From: Arthrobacter sp. ov407
Lineage (GTDB): Bacteria; Actinomycetota; Actinomycetes; Actinomycetales; Micrococcaceae
Direction of reading: 5' to 3'
Length of the DNA: 64,000 nt
Assembly (NCBI RefSeq): GCF_900102895.1
Contig: NZ_FNGD01000004.1
Span: 248,001-312,000 of the forward strand
Numbering within the stretch: the first letter of the stretch is position 1; every line of letters begins with the position of its first letter. This document shows positions 26,444 through 34,883 of this stretch, in pieces. The position numbers and the translations under genes are program-made. The notes under the pieces were generated by a model. The model was not told where the DNA came from, did no database searches, and saw only the letters and a list, made by a program, of their open reading frames with translations.

Positions 26444-27367
26444 TTAGCCCGGAGTCAGAATGAAGTCCCACGGGTCGCTGTTGGTGGTACTGACCCGGAT
26501 CTCGACGTCGTGGCCCTGGTCGGTGAGCACATTGCCCAGCGCTTCGGCGGCCGCGGGCAGCCACAGCCATTCGCTGGCGAAGTGGGACACGTCGATCAGG
26601 TACGGCCGGTCGTTCACCGCCGCCTCCCTGGCTTCCGAGGCCGGGTGGTGCCGCAGGTCCGCCGTCACGTAGACGTCCGCGTTGCTTGCCCGCACCTCGC
26701 CAAAGAGCGAATCACCGGCGCCACCGCAGACAGCCACCCGCCGGATCAGCCCGTCCCGGTCGCCCGACACCCGGACGCCGCCGGCCACCGAGGGCAGGAT
26801 GCCGAACACGCGGGCGGCGAAATCACCCAGCGTCAGGACCTCTTCGAGGTCGCCGACGCGGCCGATGCCTTCCTCGGGGAGCCCGTTCGCGGCTGGGGTC
26901 AGCGGGGCCACGTTCTGCAGGCCCAGCGCGTCAGCCAGGACGTCGGAGACGCCCCCGACGGCGGAGTCACCGTTGGTGTGCACGGTCATCAGCGCGGTCC
27001 CGGACTCGATGAGGCGGTGCACGGCCTTTCCCTTGGCCGTGTTCGCGGCCACGGACGTCACGCCCTTGAGCAGCAGCGGATGGTGCGTGATGAGCAGCTC
27101 GGCACCGAAGTCGATGGCTTCCTCGATCACGTCGATCGTCGGGTCGACTGCGAACATGACCCTGCGCACCTCGGCGCCGGGGTGGCCCGCCACGAGGCCC
27201 ACCTCGTCCCAGTCCTCGGCCAGCGATTCTGGCCAGAGTTCCTCCACCGCCAGCTGGATCATGCCCAGCGTCGCGGCGCCGGGGGCCTCCCCGGTGCCGG
27301 TGTCGCCGTCGACGGCGGCATCAGGGCCGCCGGATTCCGCTGAAACTTCGGTGTTCTCAGGTTCCAT
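26444..27367 (-). CDS. Nif3-like dinuclear metal-centre protein
   Basis: A 307-residue protein. After about 35 variable residues comes WPESLAEDWDEVGLVAGHP, then the His-rich block ELLITHHPLLLKG (metal ligands), VHTNGD-type TVHTNGDSAVGG, and near the end ITADLRHHPA-like VTADLRHHPASEAREA and DVSHFASEWLW. These provide the His, Asp and Glu ligands of the two-metal site in the toroidal Nif3/YbgI hexamer. The family is also proposed to be a GTP cyclohydrolase 1 type 2 enzyme. Function in Actinobacteria is not settled. It is divergent from msrA and is followed by the CT398-like gene. Confidence 0.9.
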   Translation of the reverse strand: MEPENTEVSAESGGPDAAVDGDTGTGEAPGAATLGMIQLAVEELWPESLAEDWDEVGLVAGHPGAEVRRVMFAVDPTIDVIEEAIDFGAELLITHHPLLLKGVTSVAANTAKGKAVHRLIESGTALMTVHTNGDSAVGGVSDVLADALGLQNVAPLTPAANGLPEEGIGRVGDLEEVLTLGDFAARVFGILPSVAGGVRVSGDRDGLIRRVAVCGGAGDSLFGEVRASNADVYVTADLRHHPASEAREAAVNDRPYLIDVSHFASEWLWLPAAAEALGNVLTDQGHDVEIRVSTTNSDPWDFILTPG

Positions 27368-27466
27368 ACCCCCATTTTTACCCTATCCGCGGGCTGCCCG
27401 GTCACTCGTAACACTCTCGTAAGGTGGCCGGGGAATCATCGGGGCCCTCGAACCATTGAACACATC

Positions 27467-27991
27467 ATGAGAACTTTTGTCCTCGGCGGAGGCTGCTTTT
27501 GGTGCCTCGACGCCGTCTACCAGAAAACCAAGGGCGTCAGCTCGGTCGTCTCGGGCTACACCGGAGGCCATGACCGCAACCCCGACTACTACTCCGTGTG
27601 CTCCGGGACCACGGGCCATGCCGAGGTGGTGGCGGTGACGTTCGACGAGGACGTCATTCCCGCCGAGGTCATCCTGGACATGTTCTTCGTCCTCCACGAC
27701 CCCACCACGCTGAACCGGCAGGGCTACGACGTCGGGACCCAGTACCGTTCCTCGATGTTTTACGAGACCACCGAGGAAAAGATCCTGTTCGAGGAGGCGA
27801 TCGAACGGAACCAGGCCCTGTGGCGGCACCCGATTGTCACCGAGGTCAGCCGGCTGCCGAAGTTCCATGTGGCCGAGGAAATCCACCAGGACTTCTTCGC
27901 CAAGTACCCCGAGGAGGGCTACTGCCAGGTCATCATCAACCCGAAGCTGGCCAAGGCGAGGAAATATTACTCTGCATGGCTTAATGCTTAG
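27467..27991 (+). CDS. msrA: peptide-methionine (S)-S-oxide reductase
   Basis: A 174-residue enzyme that repairs oxidised methionine. The active-site motif GGGCFWCLDAVY stands at residues 7-18, with the catalytic Cys; SGYTGGHDRNPDYYSVCSGTTGHAEVV and DPTTLNRQGYDVGTQYRS are further standard blocks. A resolving Cys is seen in EEGYCQVIINPKL near the C-terminus. The start is the ATG at 27467. It is the first of three plus-strand sulfur-related genes (msrA, cysK, cysE), 65 bases before cysK. Confidence 0.95.
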   Translation: MRTFVLGGGCFWCLDAVYQKTKGVSSVVSGYTGGHDRNPDYYSVCSGTTGHAEVVAVTFDEDVIPAEVILDMFFVLHDPTTLNRQGYDVGTQYRSSMFYETTEEKILFEEAIERNQALWRHPIVTEVSRLPKFHVAEEIHQDFFAKYPEEGYCQVIINPKLAKARKYYSAWLNA

Positions 27992-28056
27992 CTAGGGCCT
28001 GTAGGCGCTCGTTAGGCTGACCTCAGTCAACCCTCTTCAAAGACAGGCATACATAC

Positions 28057-28992
28057 ATGGCACCGATCTATGACGATGTAACCCAGCTGGTGGGCGGAAC
28101 TCCGCTGGTCCGGCTGAACCGGCTGACCGAAGGCCTTGACGCCACTGTGGCCGTCAAGCTGGAGTTCTACAACCCGGCCAACAGCGTCAAGGACCGGATC
28201 GGCGTCGCCATCATTGATGCTGCCGAGAAGTCCGGTGCCCTCAAGCCCGGCGGCACCATCGTCGAAGGCACGTCCGGCAACACCGGAATCGCCCTGGCCA
28301 TGGTGGGCGCGGCCCGCGGCTACAGGGTCATCCTGACCATGCCGGAAACCATGTCCACCGAGCGCCGGGTCATGCTGCGCGCGTACGGCGCCGAGATCGT
28401 CCTGACCCCCGGCTCCGAGGGCATGCGCGGAGCCGTGGAGAAGGCCCAGGAGATCGTGGCCAACACGGAGAACTCCATCTGGGCCCAGCAGTTCGCCAAC
28501 GAGGCCAACCCGGAGGTCCACCGCCGCACCACGGCCGAGGAAATCTGGGTTGACACCGACGGCAAGGTGGACATCTTCGTTGCCGGCGTCGGCACCGGCG
28601 GCACCGTCACCGGCGTCGGACAGGTACTCAAAGAGCGCAAGCCCGACGTGCAGATCATCGCCGTCGAGCCGAAGGACTCCGCCATCCTCAACGGCGGCGC
28701 CCCGGGCCCGCACAAGATCCAGGGCCTCGGCGCGAACTTCGTCCCCGAAATTCTGGACACCAACGTCTACGACGAGGTCATCGACGCCACGCTGGAAGAT
28801 TCCGTCCGCGTCGCACGCGATCTCGGCATCAAGGAAGGCATCCTGGGCGGCATCTCCTCCGGCGCCATCGTCTGGGCGGCCCTCGAGGTCGCCAAACGCC
28901 CGGAGAACGCCGGTAAACTCATTGTTGCCGTGGTTTGCGACTTTGGTGAGCGCTACATCTCCACCGTGCTGTACGACGACATCCGCGGCTAA
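28057..28992 (+). CDS. cysK: cysteine synthase A
   Basis: A 311-residue pyridoxal-phosphate enzyme that forms L-cysteine from O-acetylserine and sulfide. The PLP lysine is in NSVKDRIG (family signature PxxSVKDR), the phosphate-binding loop is [12 protein letters not shown], and [19 protein letters not shown] is the second glycine loop. The length is standard. The ATG at 28057 follows a short leader with no clear ribosome binding site except weak purines. The stop lies 39 bases before cysE, so the two form an operon that carries serine to cysteine. Confidence 0.96.
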   Translation: MAPIYDDVTQLVGGTPLVRLNRLTEGLDATVAVKLEFYNPANSVKDRIGVAIIDAAEKSGALKPGGTIVEGTSGNTGIALAMVGAARGYRVILTMPETMSTERRVMLRAYGAEIVLTPGSEGMRGAVEKAQEIVANTENSIWAQQFANEANPEVHRRTTAEEIWVDTDGKVDIFVAGVGTGGTVTGVGQVLKERKPDVQIIAVEPKDSAILNGGAPGPHKIQGLGANFVPEILDTNVYDEVIDATLEDSVRVARDLGIKEGILGGISSGAIVWAALEVAKRPENAGKLIVAVVCDFGERYISTVLYDDIRG

Positions 28993-29031
28993 GTCCCCGC
29001 CGCTGTCCCCCGATTCCCCAGAAAGGTCTTT

Positions 29032-29616
29032 GTGAGCTTCTTCGCAAGACTGAAGGAAGACCTCGACGCCGCCCGGTCCCACGACCCGGCGGCTCGAGGC
29101 TCTTTTGAGAACTTCTTCGCCTATTCCGGCCTGCACGCCATCTGGTTCCACCGCCTGACGCACCGGCTGTGGCAAAACCCGGCCCTGCGGTTCCCGGCGC
29201 GGCTGATCTCCCAGCTCGCCCGGTTCCTCACCGGCATCGAGATCCACCCCGGCGCGACCATCGGCCGGCGCTTCTTCATCGACCACGGCATGGGCGTGGT
29301 CATCGGCGAGACCGCCGAGATCGGCGAGGACGTCATGATCTACCACGGCGTGACCCTCGGCGGCCGCTCGCTCGCCAAGGTCAAACGCCACCCCACCATC
29401 GAGGACCGCGTGGTGATCGGCGCCGGAGCCAAGGTCCTTGGCCCCATCACCATCGGCCGGGACAGCGCCATCGGGGCCAACGCCGTGGTGGTCAAGGACG
29501 CCCCGGCCGAATCGATCGTCACCGGCGTGCCGGCCACCTGGCGGCACCGCGACGCGCGGCGCGAGACCAAGCCCGCCGTCGACCCGGCCGAATACCTGAT
29601 CGATTACCACATCTAG
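29032..29616 (+). CDS. cysE: serine O-acetyltransferase
   Basis: A 194-residue enzyme that makes O-acetylserine, the substrate of CysK. The short N-terminal helical domain contains [25 protein letters not shown]; the left-handed beta-helix made of hexapeptide repeats follows ([33 protein letters not shown] onward), with the His and Asp of HGMGVVIG at the active site. It is the short form lacking most of the E. coli N-terminal domain (273 residues). GTG 29032 follows GAAAGG. The C-terminal peptide (EYLIDYHI) ends in Ile, as needed to dock into the CysK active site in the cysteine synthase complex. Confidence 0.95.
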   Translation: MSFFARLKEDLDAARSHDPAARGSFENFFAYSGLHAIWFHRLTHRLWQNPALRFPARLISQLARFLTGIEIHPGATIGRRFFIDHGMGVVIGETAEIGEDVMIYHGVTLGGRSLAKVKRHPTIEDRVVIGAGAKVLGPITIGRDSAIGANAVVVKDAPAESIVTGVPATWRHRDARRETKPAVDPAEYLIDYHI

Positions 29617-29621
29617 AGCGT

Positions 29622-30455
29622 CTACCCGGGAAACCGCTTGTAGATGTTCCAGAGGACGGCGTCGAACACCCGGTCCGGCAGCAGGTGGCGCAGCAGCAGG
29701 ATCCCCCGGGCGCTGGCACCCACCGGGTACCGCGTCTTGGGCCGCCGAGCCGTCGCCGCGTGCAGGATGGCCTCGGCCGCGAGCTCCGGCCGCGCCGAGG
29801 TTGCAGCGTTGTCGGTAGTGGCCAGCGCGGCCGCCACCACCTTGGCCTGGGCCCCGTAGGGCCCACTCCCGGAGCTGGCCAGCAGCCCCTGCGCCGCAAT
29901 GGCGCCCCACTCGGATTGCGTCCCGGCAGGCTCGATGATGGCCACATCAATGCCGTGCGGCTTGAGCTCGAGCCGCAGCGAATCGCTCAGGCCCTCAACA
30001 GCAAACTTCGTCGCGTGATACCAGGCACCCAGCGGCTCGTACATTTTGCCGCCGATCGATGAGATGTTGATGATCCTGCCTGACCCCGCGGCCCGCATAG
30101 CGGGGATCACGAGCTGCGTCATGCGCGCCAGGCCGAAGACGTTCACGTCGAACTGCCGCCGCCCCTCAGCCAGCTCCACCTCCTCGAGCGAACCGTACGT
30201 CCCGTAGCCGGCGTTGTTGACCAGGACGTCGATCCGGCCGTGCGCGGCCAGCACTTCCCCGACGGCGGCGCTCATCGAGTCCTCATCGGTCACGTCCAGG
30301 GCCATCACCTTGACGCCGGAGGCCGTCAGGGGCTCCATTTTCTCCACCCGGCGGGCGCCGGCATAGACGGTGAAGCCGGCCGCGGCCAGCTTCTGCGCGG
30401 TGGCAAAGCCGATTCCGGTGGACGCACCAGTGACAAACGCTACGGGCTGGAGCAT
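29622..30455 (-). CDS. short-chain dehydrogenase/reductase
   Basis: A 277-residue NAD(P)-dependent oxidoreductase of the classical SDR type. TGASTGIGFATA binds the cofactor, NNAGYGTYGS and the Ser of INISSIGGKMYEPLGAWYHATKFA, with the Tyr-x-x-x-Lys pair, form the active site. The Arg-rich GARRVEK region after the second strand suggests NADPH. ATG 30455 was chosen because AAGGAG lies nine bases upstream; the longer frame reads antisense to gnd. It is convergent with cysE, five bases apart. The substrate is not evident. Confidence 0.9.
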   Translation of the reverse strand: MLQPVAFVTGASTGIGFATAQKLAAAGFTVYAGARRVEKMEPLTASGVKVMALDVTDEDSMSAAVGEVLAAHGRIDVLVNNAGYGTYGSLEEVELAEGRRQFDVNVFGLARMTQLVIPAMRAAGSGRIINISSIGGKMYEPLGAWYHATKFAVEGLSDSLRLELKPHGIDVAIIEPAGTQSEWGAIAAQGLLASSGSGPYGAQAKVVAAALATTDNAATSARPELAAEAILHAATARRPKTRYPVGASARGILLLRHLLPDRVFDAVLWNIYKRFPG

Positions 30456-30562
30456 GAGCAGAACTCCTTGGGTGCTGAACTCCTGGGGCAGGAGCGGCCG
30501 GAAACACGGACGGCCGGCGCCCCCCCAGCGTATCTGGAAAGAGCCGGCCGTCCGTGGTGCGG

Positions 30563-31999
30563 CTAGTGGGTGTCGACTGCCTCGATCTCGGACTTGTCCT
30601 CGCCCCAGAGGGTGTGGAACGTGCCCTCGGCATCGACGCGGCCGTAGGTGTGCGCACCGAAGAGGTCGCGCTGGCCCTGGATGACAGCGGCCGGCAGGCG
30701 CTTGCGGCGCAGGCCGTCGTAGTAGGCCAGCGAGGAGGAGAACACCGGCACGGGGATGCCGAGCTGCACGGCCGTGGACACTACCCGGCGCCATGCCGGG
30801 AGGACGTCTGCGATCGCCTTGGTGAACGCCGGGGCGAAGAGCAGGTTGGCCGGCTTCTCCGCAGCGGCGTACGCCTTGGTGATCTCCTTGAGCAGTTCGG
30901 CGCGGATGATGCAGCCACCGCGCCACAGCGAGGCGATTTCATCCAGCTTCAGGTCCCAGCCGTATTCCTTGGCCGCGGAGGTGAGCATGTCCAGTCCCTG
31001 GGCGTAGGAAACCAGCTTCGAGGCGTAGAGCGCCTGGCGGACGTCGTCGACAAAGCTCTCGGGGACCTCGACGGCGGCCTCGCCGCCGGCGAGCAGTTCC
31101 TGGGCCAGCACGCGCTGCTCCGCCTGCGAGGACAGGGCCCGGGCGAAGACGGACTCAGCGATACCGGACGTCGGGGAGCCGAGCTCGAGCGCGGAGATGA
31201 CGGTCCAGCGGCCGGTGCCCTTCTGGCCGGCAGCATCCACCACTACGTCGACGAACGGCTTGCCGGTCTTCGCATCGACGTGGCCGAGGACCTCGGCGGA
31301 GATTTCGATCAGGAACGAGGCGAGGTCGCCCTTGTTCCACTCTTCGAAGATCTTGGCTTGCTCGGCCGGTTCGATTCCGGCGCCGGAGCGCAGGAGGTCG
31401 AAGGCCTCGCCGATGACCTGCATGTCGGCGTATTCGATGCCGTTGTGGACCATCTTGACGAAGTGGCCGGCGCCGTCGGTGCCGATCCAAGCGCAGCAAG
31501 GCTGGCCGTCGACGTGGGCGGCGATCTTTTCCAGCAGCGGTCCGAGGGCGTCGTAGGACTCCTTGGACCCGCCGGGCATGATCGAGGGGCCGTTGAGGGC
31601 GCCTTCCTCGCCACCGGAGACGCCGATGCCGACGAAGTGCAGGTCCTTCTTGGCGAGCGCGGCCTCGCGGCGTCGGGTGTCCTCGTAGTGCGAGTTGCCG
31701 GCGTCGATGATGATGTCGCCCGCCTCCAGAAGCGGCTCGAGCTGCTCGATCACGGAATCCACCGGCTTGCCGGCCTTGACCATGATCAGCACGCGGCGCG
31801 GCTTCTCCAGCGAATCAACGAGTTCCTGGAGGGTCTCCGTGCGGACGAAGTCGCCCTCATCGCCGTACTTGGCGAGCAGCGTGTCTGTCTTTTCCACCGA
31901 CCGGTTGTGCAGGGCAACGGTGAAGCCGTTCCGGGCCAGGTTGCGTGCGAGGTTGGCCCCCATCACTGCGAGGCCGGTAACACCGATGTGTGCTGACAT
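30563..31999 (-). CDS. gnd: 6-phosphogluconate dehydrogenase, NADP-dependent, decarboxylating
   Basis: A 478-residue enzyme of the oxidative pentose phosphate pathway producing ribulose-5-phosphate, CO2 and NADPH. The N-terminus IGVTGLAVMGANLARNLARNG is the nucleotide fold, GIGVSGGEEGALNGPSIMPGG is the family signature, and the substrate Lys/Asn are in HFVKMVHNGIEYADMQ. The all-helical C-terminal domain is complete. ATG 31999 was chosen because GGAG lies five bases upstream. A 16-bp direct repeat sits directly before that site. It is divergent from the FadR-type regulator, as expected for a gluconate-type locus. Confidence 0.96.
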   Translation of the reverse strand: MSAHIGVTGLAVMGANLARNLARNGFTVALHNRSVEKTDTLLAKYGDEGDFVRTETLQELVDSLEKPRRVLIMVKAGKPVDSVIEQLEPLLEAGDIIIDAGNSHYEDTRRREAALAKKDLHFVGIGVSGGEEGALNGPSIMPGGSKESYDALGPLLEKIAAHVDGQPCCAWIGTDGAGHFVKMVHNGIEYADMQVIGEAFDLLRSGAGIEPAEQAKIFEEWNKGDLASFLIEISAEVLGHVDAKTGKPFVDVVVDAAGQKGTGRWTVISALELGSPTSGIAESVFARALSSQAEQRVLAQELLAGGEAAVEVPESFVDDVRQALYASKLVSYAQGLDMLTSAAKEYGWDLKLDEIASLWRGGCIIRAELLKEITKAYAAAEKPANLLFAPAFTKAIADVLPAWRRVVSTAVQLGIPVPVFSSSLAYYDGLRRKRLPAAVIQGQRDLFGAHTYGRVDAEGTFHTLWGEDKSEIEAVDTH

Positions 32000-32014
32000 C
32001 AAAACTCCAATTCA

Positions 32015-32046
32015 TTTCTGTACACCATGATTTCTGTAGACCATGT
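32015..32046. promoter_or_regulatory. 16-bp tandem repeat in the gnd-gntR intergenic region
   Basis: TTTCTGTACACCATGA (32015-32030) is followed at once by TTTCTGTAGACCATGT (32031-32046), 14 of 16 bases identical. It lies 15-47 bases upstream of the gnd start codon. The position and tandem form suggest a double operator for the neighbouring FadR-type regulator. Confidence 0.55.
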
Positions 32047-32277
32047 GTGTACGGCGATTCATGTGCGACGTTAGTCGAGGACTCGGGCAGGTGCGCCGCA
32101 GAGGGCGGAACCCGCCCTTGGGATTTTGTTGCTGTCCATAAACCATATGTATTTCCGCGGGCTGCGGGAAAGCACCGCCCACGTAGCGGAATACTGCGCG
32201 TCATAAACAGTCTAAGATCACCGGCGCCCGCCCCGCCGGTCGGCCCGGATCATGCCCGCAGCATTATGCTTACGACT

Positions 32278-33006
32278 ATGTCAACCAGCCTCCATCATCG
32301 TGCCATTGAGCACCTCGGGACCCGGATCGTGGCCGGCGAGCTGCCGGCCGGGCACGTCATGCTGGCCGAGCACCTTGAGGACGAACTCAAGGTCTCCCGC
32401 TCGGTGGTCCGCGAGGCCGTCCGGGTCCTCCAGTCCCTCGGCCTGGTTGAGACCATCAAGCGCGTCGGCATCCGGGTGCTGCCCTCCAGCCGGTGGAACC
32501 CCTTCGATCCCCTTGTGATCCGCTGGCGCCTGGCCGGCGAGGGCCGCGGCGCCCAACTGCGCTCCCTGGCCGAGCTCCGCACCGCCGTCGAGCCGGTGGC
32601 CGCCGAACTGGCAGCGGCCAACGCCCCCCAGGAGCTCCGTCGGGAGCTCGTGGAGATCTCGCACGCCATGCGCGACGCCGGGCAGGCCGGGGACGTGCCC
32701 CGGTTCCTCGAGTTGGACATCCTGTTCCATTCCCTCTTGCTGACCGGCTCCGGCAACGAGATGTTCGCCAACATGGTGGGCCAGGTGACCGAGACCCTGA
32801 CCGGCCGCACCATCCACGGCCTGATGCCGGACCACCCGCGGGAGACCGCGCTGCAGTGGCACGTGGAGGTCGCCGAAGCCATCGCCGGTGGGGATGCCAC
32901 CGCCGCGCGCGAGGCCTCGAACCGGATCATGCGGGAGACGATCTCGGAGATGGAGCCGAGCTGGAAGAACCAGCCGCGGGTGTTTGTCCCGGTCGAGCGG
33001 CACTAG
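32278..33006 (+). CDS. gntR: FadR/GntR-type transcriptional regulator
   Basis: A 242-residue regulator. The N-terminal winged helix-turn-helix has IVAGELPAGHVML, LEDELKVSRSVVREAVRVLQSLGLVETIKRVGIRVL, the GntR signature. The C-terminal FCD domain is all-helical with metal-ligand candidates in LELDILFHSLLL and HVEVAEAIAGGD. It probably senses a sugar acid such as gluconate or a phosphate of it. ATG 32278 lies seven bases after TATGCT and has no ribosome binding site; an in-frame ATG four codons earlier is possible. It is divergent from gnd and convergent with idnD. Confidence 0.9.
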   Translation: MSTSLHHRAIEHLGTRIVAGELPAGHVMLAEHLEDELKVSRSVVREAVRVLQSLGLVETIKRVGIRVLPSSRWNPFDPLVIRWRLAGEGRGAQLRSLAELRTAVEPVAAELAAANAPQELRRELVEISHAMRDAGQAGDVPRFLELDILFHSLLLTGSGNEMFANMVGQVTETLTGRTIHGLMPDHPRETALQWHVEVAEAIAGGDATAAREASNRIMRETISEMEPSWKNQPRVFVPVERH

Positions 33007-33035
33007 CGCACCGCTGGCGACGACGGAGGCGCGCC

Positions 33036-34100
33036 TCACGCCGGGGCCGGCCGGAAGTCCAGCAGGACCTTCCCGGAAACAGCCGCGTTCCTGGCGACGT
33101 CGAACGCTTCCAGTCCGCGGTCCAGCGTAAAGGCGTGGGTGACCACGGGATCCACCAGCAGCGATCCATCGGCGAGTGCACCGAGGACCTCGTCGATTTC
33201 GTCGTTGAAGCGGAACGAGCCCACCAGCTCCAGCTCTCGCGTGATGGCCAGGGAGATCAGCACGGGCTGCGGACCGGAGGGCAGCAGCCCCACCATGACC
33301 ACCCTGCCACCGCGGACCGCGCCCTTGATCGCCGAGGCCAGGCCCTGGTGGCTGCCTGAGGACTCGATGACGACGTCCGCCTCCACCGCCGCGATCGCCT
33401 CGGCGTCGTCCCCCATGAGGACGGCGTGGGCTCCCATGGCACGGGCTATTTCCAGCGGCCGCTCATGCATGTCCACGGCCACGATCCGCCGCGCGCCGGC
33501 GCGTTTGAGGACGGCCACCGCCAGGGCCCCGATGGGGCCGCTGCCGATCACGAGCACCGTCTTTCCCGCCACATCCCCGGCGCGCGACACGGCGTGCCAG
33601 GCAACGCTGGCCGGCTCCGCCAGGGCCGCAGTCCGCAGTTCCAGCCCCGCCGGCAGCGGCCGGAGCATCCGGGCAGGCAACGTGGCATAGCGGCTGAAAG
33701 CCCCGTCCGTGTGGGGAAAGCGAGCGGCGCTGCCGAGATAGGTGCAGCCCGGTGAAAGGTTGGGGCGGTCCTCCGGGTACCGGGCGACGCCCGGACCCGG
33801 TGTGGCGGGATGCACCGCGACGGCCGTCCCGGGCGCTGGCCCCGAGCCGTCCGCGGCGGCCCGGATCACGGTTCCCACGATCTCGTGGCCCAGTACCATG
33901 GGCGCCTTTAGGACGGACTCGCCTGCGGCACCGTGCATCCAGTAGTGCAGGTCGGAGCCGCAGATGCCGCCGAAGGCCACTTCGATCACGGCTTCATCGG
34001 ACGCCGGTGCGGGCACGGGAATGTCCTCAATCCGGAGATCGCCCGCCGCGTGGGCCACCACCGCCGCGGCCGTGGCCGGGAGTGCTGCTGCAGCGCCCAT
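33036..34100 (-). CDS. idnD: zinc-type alcohol dehydrogenase, L-idonate 5-dehydrogenase-like
   Basis: A 354-residue medium-chain dehydrogenase. GGICGSDLHYWMHGA and KAPMVLGHEIVG carry the catalytic zinc ligands (Cys, His and Glu); VLVIGSGPIGALAVAVLK is the NAD fold; GSFRFNDEIDEVL is shared with E. coli IdnD, as is the FPHTDGAFSRY block. It would oxidise L-idonate to 5-ketogluconate. The loop that normally carries four cysteines for structural zinc reads PGPGVARYPEDRPNLSPGC, with one Cys left. The ATG at 34100 overlaps the idnO stop by one base (TGATG), so translation is coupled. Confidence 0.87.
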   Translation of the reverse strand: MGAAAALPATAAAVVAHAAGDLRIEDIPVPAPASDEAVIEVAFGGICGSDLHYWMHGAAGESVLKAPMVLGHEIVGTVIRAAADGSGPAPGTAVAVHPATPGPGVARYPEDRPNLSPGCTYLGSAARFPHTDGAFSRYATLPARMLRPLPAGLELRTAALAEPASVAWHAVSRAGDVAGKTVLVIGSGPIGALAVAVLKRAGARRIVAVDMHERPLEIARAMGAHAVLMGDDAEAIAAVEADVVIESSGSHQGLASAIKGAVRGGRVVMVGLLPSGPQPVLISLAITRELELVGSFRFNDEIDEVLGALADGSLLVDPVVTHAFTLDRGLEAFDVARNAAVSGKVLLDFRPAPA

Positions 34101-34870
34101 CAGACCACCACCGTCATTCCGCCGTCGATGAAGATAGTCTGGCCGTTGACGAAGTCCGAGCCGCTGGAGGCCAGCCAGACTGCCGGGCCGGCCAGGTCCT
34201 GCACCGTGCCCCACCGGTGCGCCGGGGTCCGGCCCAGGATCCAGGAATTGAATGCCTCATCATCCACGAGGTTCTGCGTCATTTCGGTGTGGATGTAGCC
34301 CGGCGCGATGCCGTTGATCTGCAGGCCGGCACCGGCCCATTCCGCGGTCATGGCGCGGGTCAGGTTCCGGAGGCCGCCCTTGGCCGCAACATAGGGGGCG
34401 ATGGTCGGCCGGGCGAGGTCGGTCTGGACCGAGCAGATGTTGATGATCTTGCCCCGGCCGCGCGGGATCATGTGCCGCGCCGCCGCCCGCCCCACCAGGA
34501 ACGCGCTGGTCAGGTCCGTGGAGATCACGCGGTCCCAGTCGGCGACGTCAAGGTCCAGCATCGGCACCCGGTGCTGGATGCCGGCGTTGTTCACCAGGAT
34601 CTCCAGCGGCCCCACGTTCTCTTCCACCCAGGCGACGCCCCGCGCGGCCTCGGCATCGCTGGTGACGTCGAAGGCGCAGCTGTGCACCCGGCCCGGCGGG
34701 TAGTCCGCGGCCATGGCGGTTTCGGCGGCCTTGAGCCGCTCGGCGTTGATGCCGTTGAGCACCACCGAGGCGCCGGCATCGGCCAGGGCCCGGGCCAGGG
34801 CGTTGCCGATCCCGCGGCTGGAGCCGGTGACCAGTGCGGTCCGGCCTGTCAGGTCAAAAAGTCCGTTCAT
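34100..34870 (-). CDS. idnO: gluconate 5-dehydrogenase (SDR family)
   Basis: A 256-residue short-chain dehydrogenase very like E. coli IdnO in the parts that can be compared: start MNGLFDLTGRTALVTGSSRGIG, NNAGIQHRVP, KIINICSVQTDLARPTIAPYVAAKGG with the catalytic Ser, Tyr and Lys, QINGIAPGYIHTEMTQ, and the end DFVNGQTIFIDGGMTVVV. It interconverts 5-ketogluconate and gluconate with NADP(H). It lies 13 bases after the GarR-like gene and overlaps idnD, forming a three-gene operon. The start at 34870 is the family standard. Confidence 0.92.
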   Translation of the reverse strand: MNGLFDLTGRTALVTGSSRGIGNALARALADAGASVVLNGINAERLKAAETAMAADYPPGRVHSCAFDVTSDAEAARGVAWVEENVGPLEILVNNAGIQHRVPMLDLDVADWDRVISTDLTSAFLVGRAAARHMIPRGRGKIINICSVQTDLARPTIAPYVAAKGGLRNLTRAMTAEWAGAGLQINGIAPGYIHTEMTQNLVDDEAFNSWILGRTPAHRWGTVQDLAGPAVWLASSGSDFVNGQTIFIDGGMTVVV

Positions 34871-34883
34871 GGTTCGCTGATCC

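Noticed and set aside
28027..29910. 627-codon open frame on the minus strand across cysK and cysE
   Set aside because: Both plus-strand genes have full family motifs; the antisense product is low-complexity.
30554..31996. 480-codon open frame on the plus strand
   Set aside because: Antisense to gnd, which is complete and has all family motifs.
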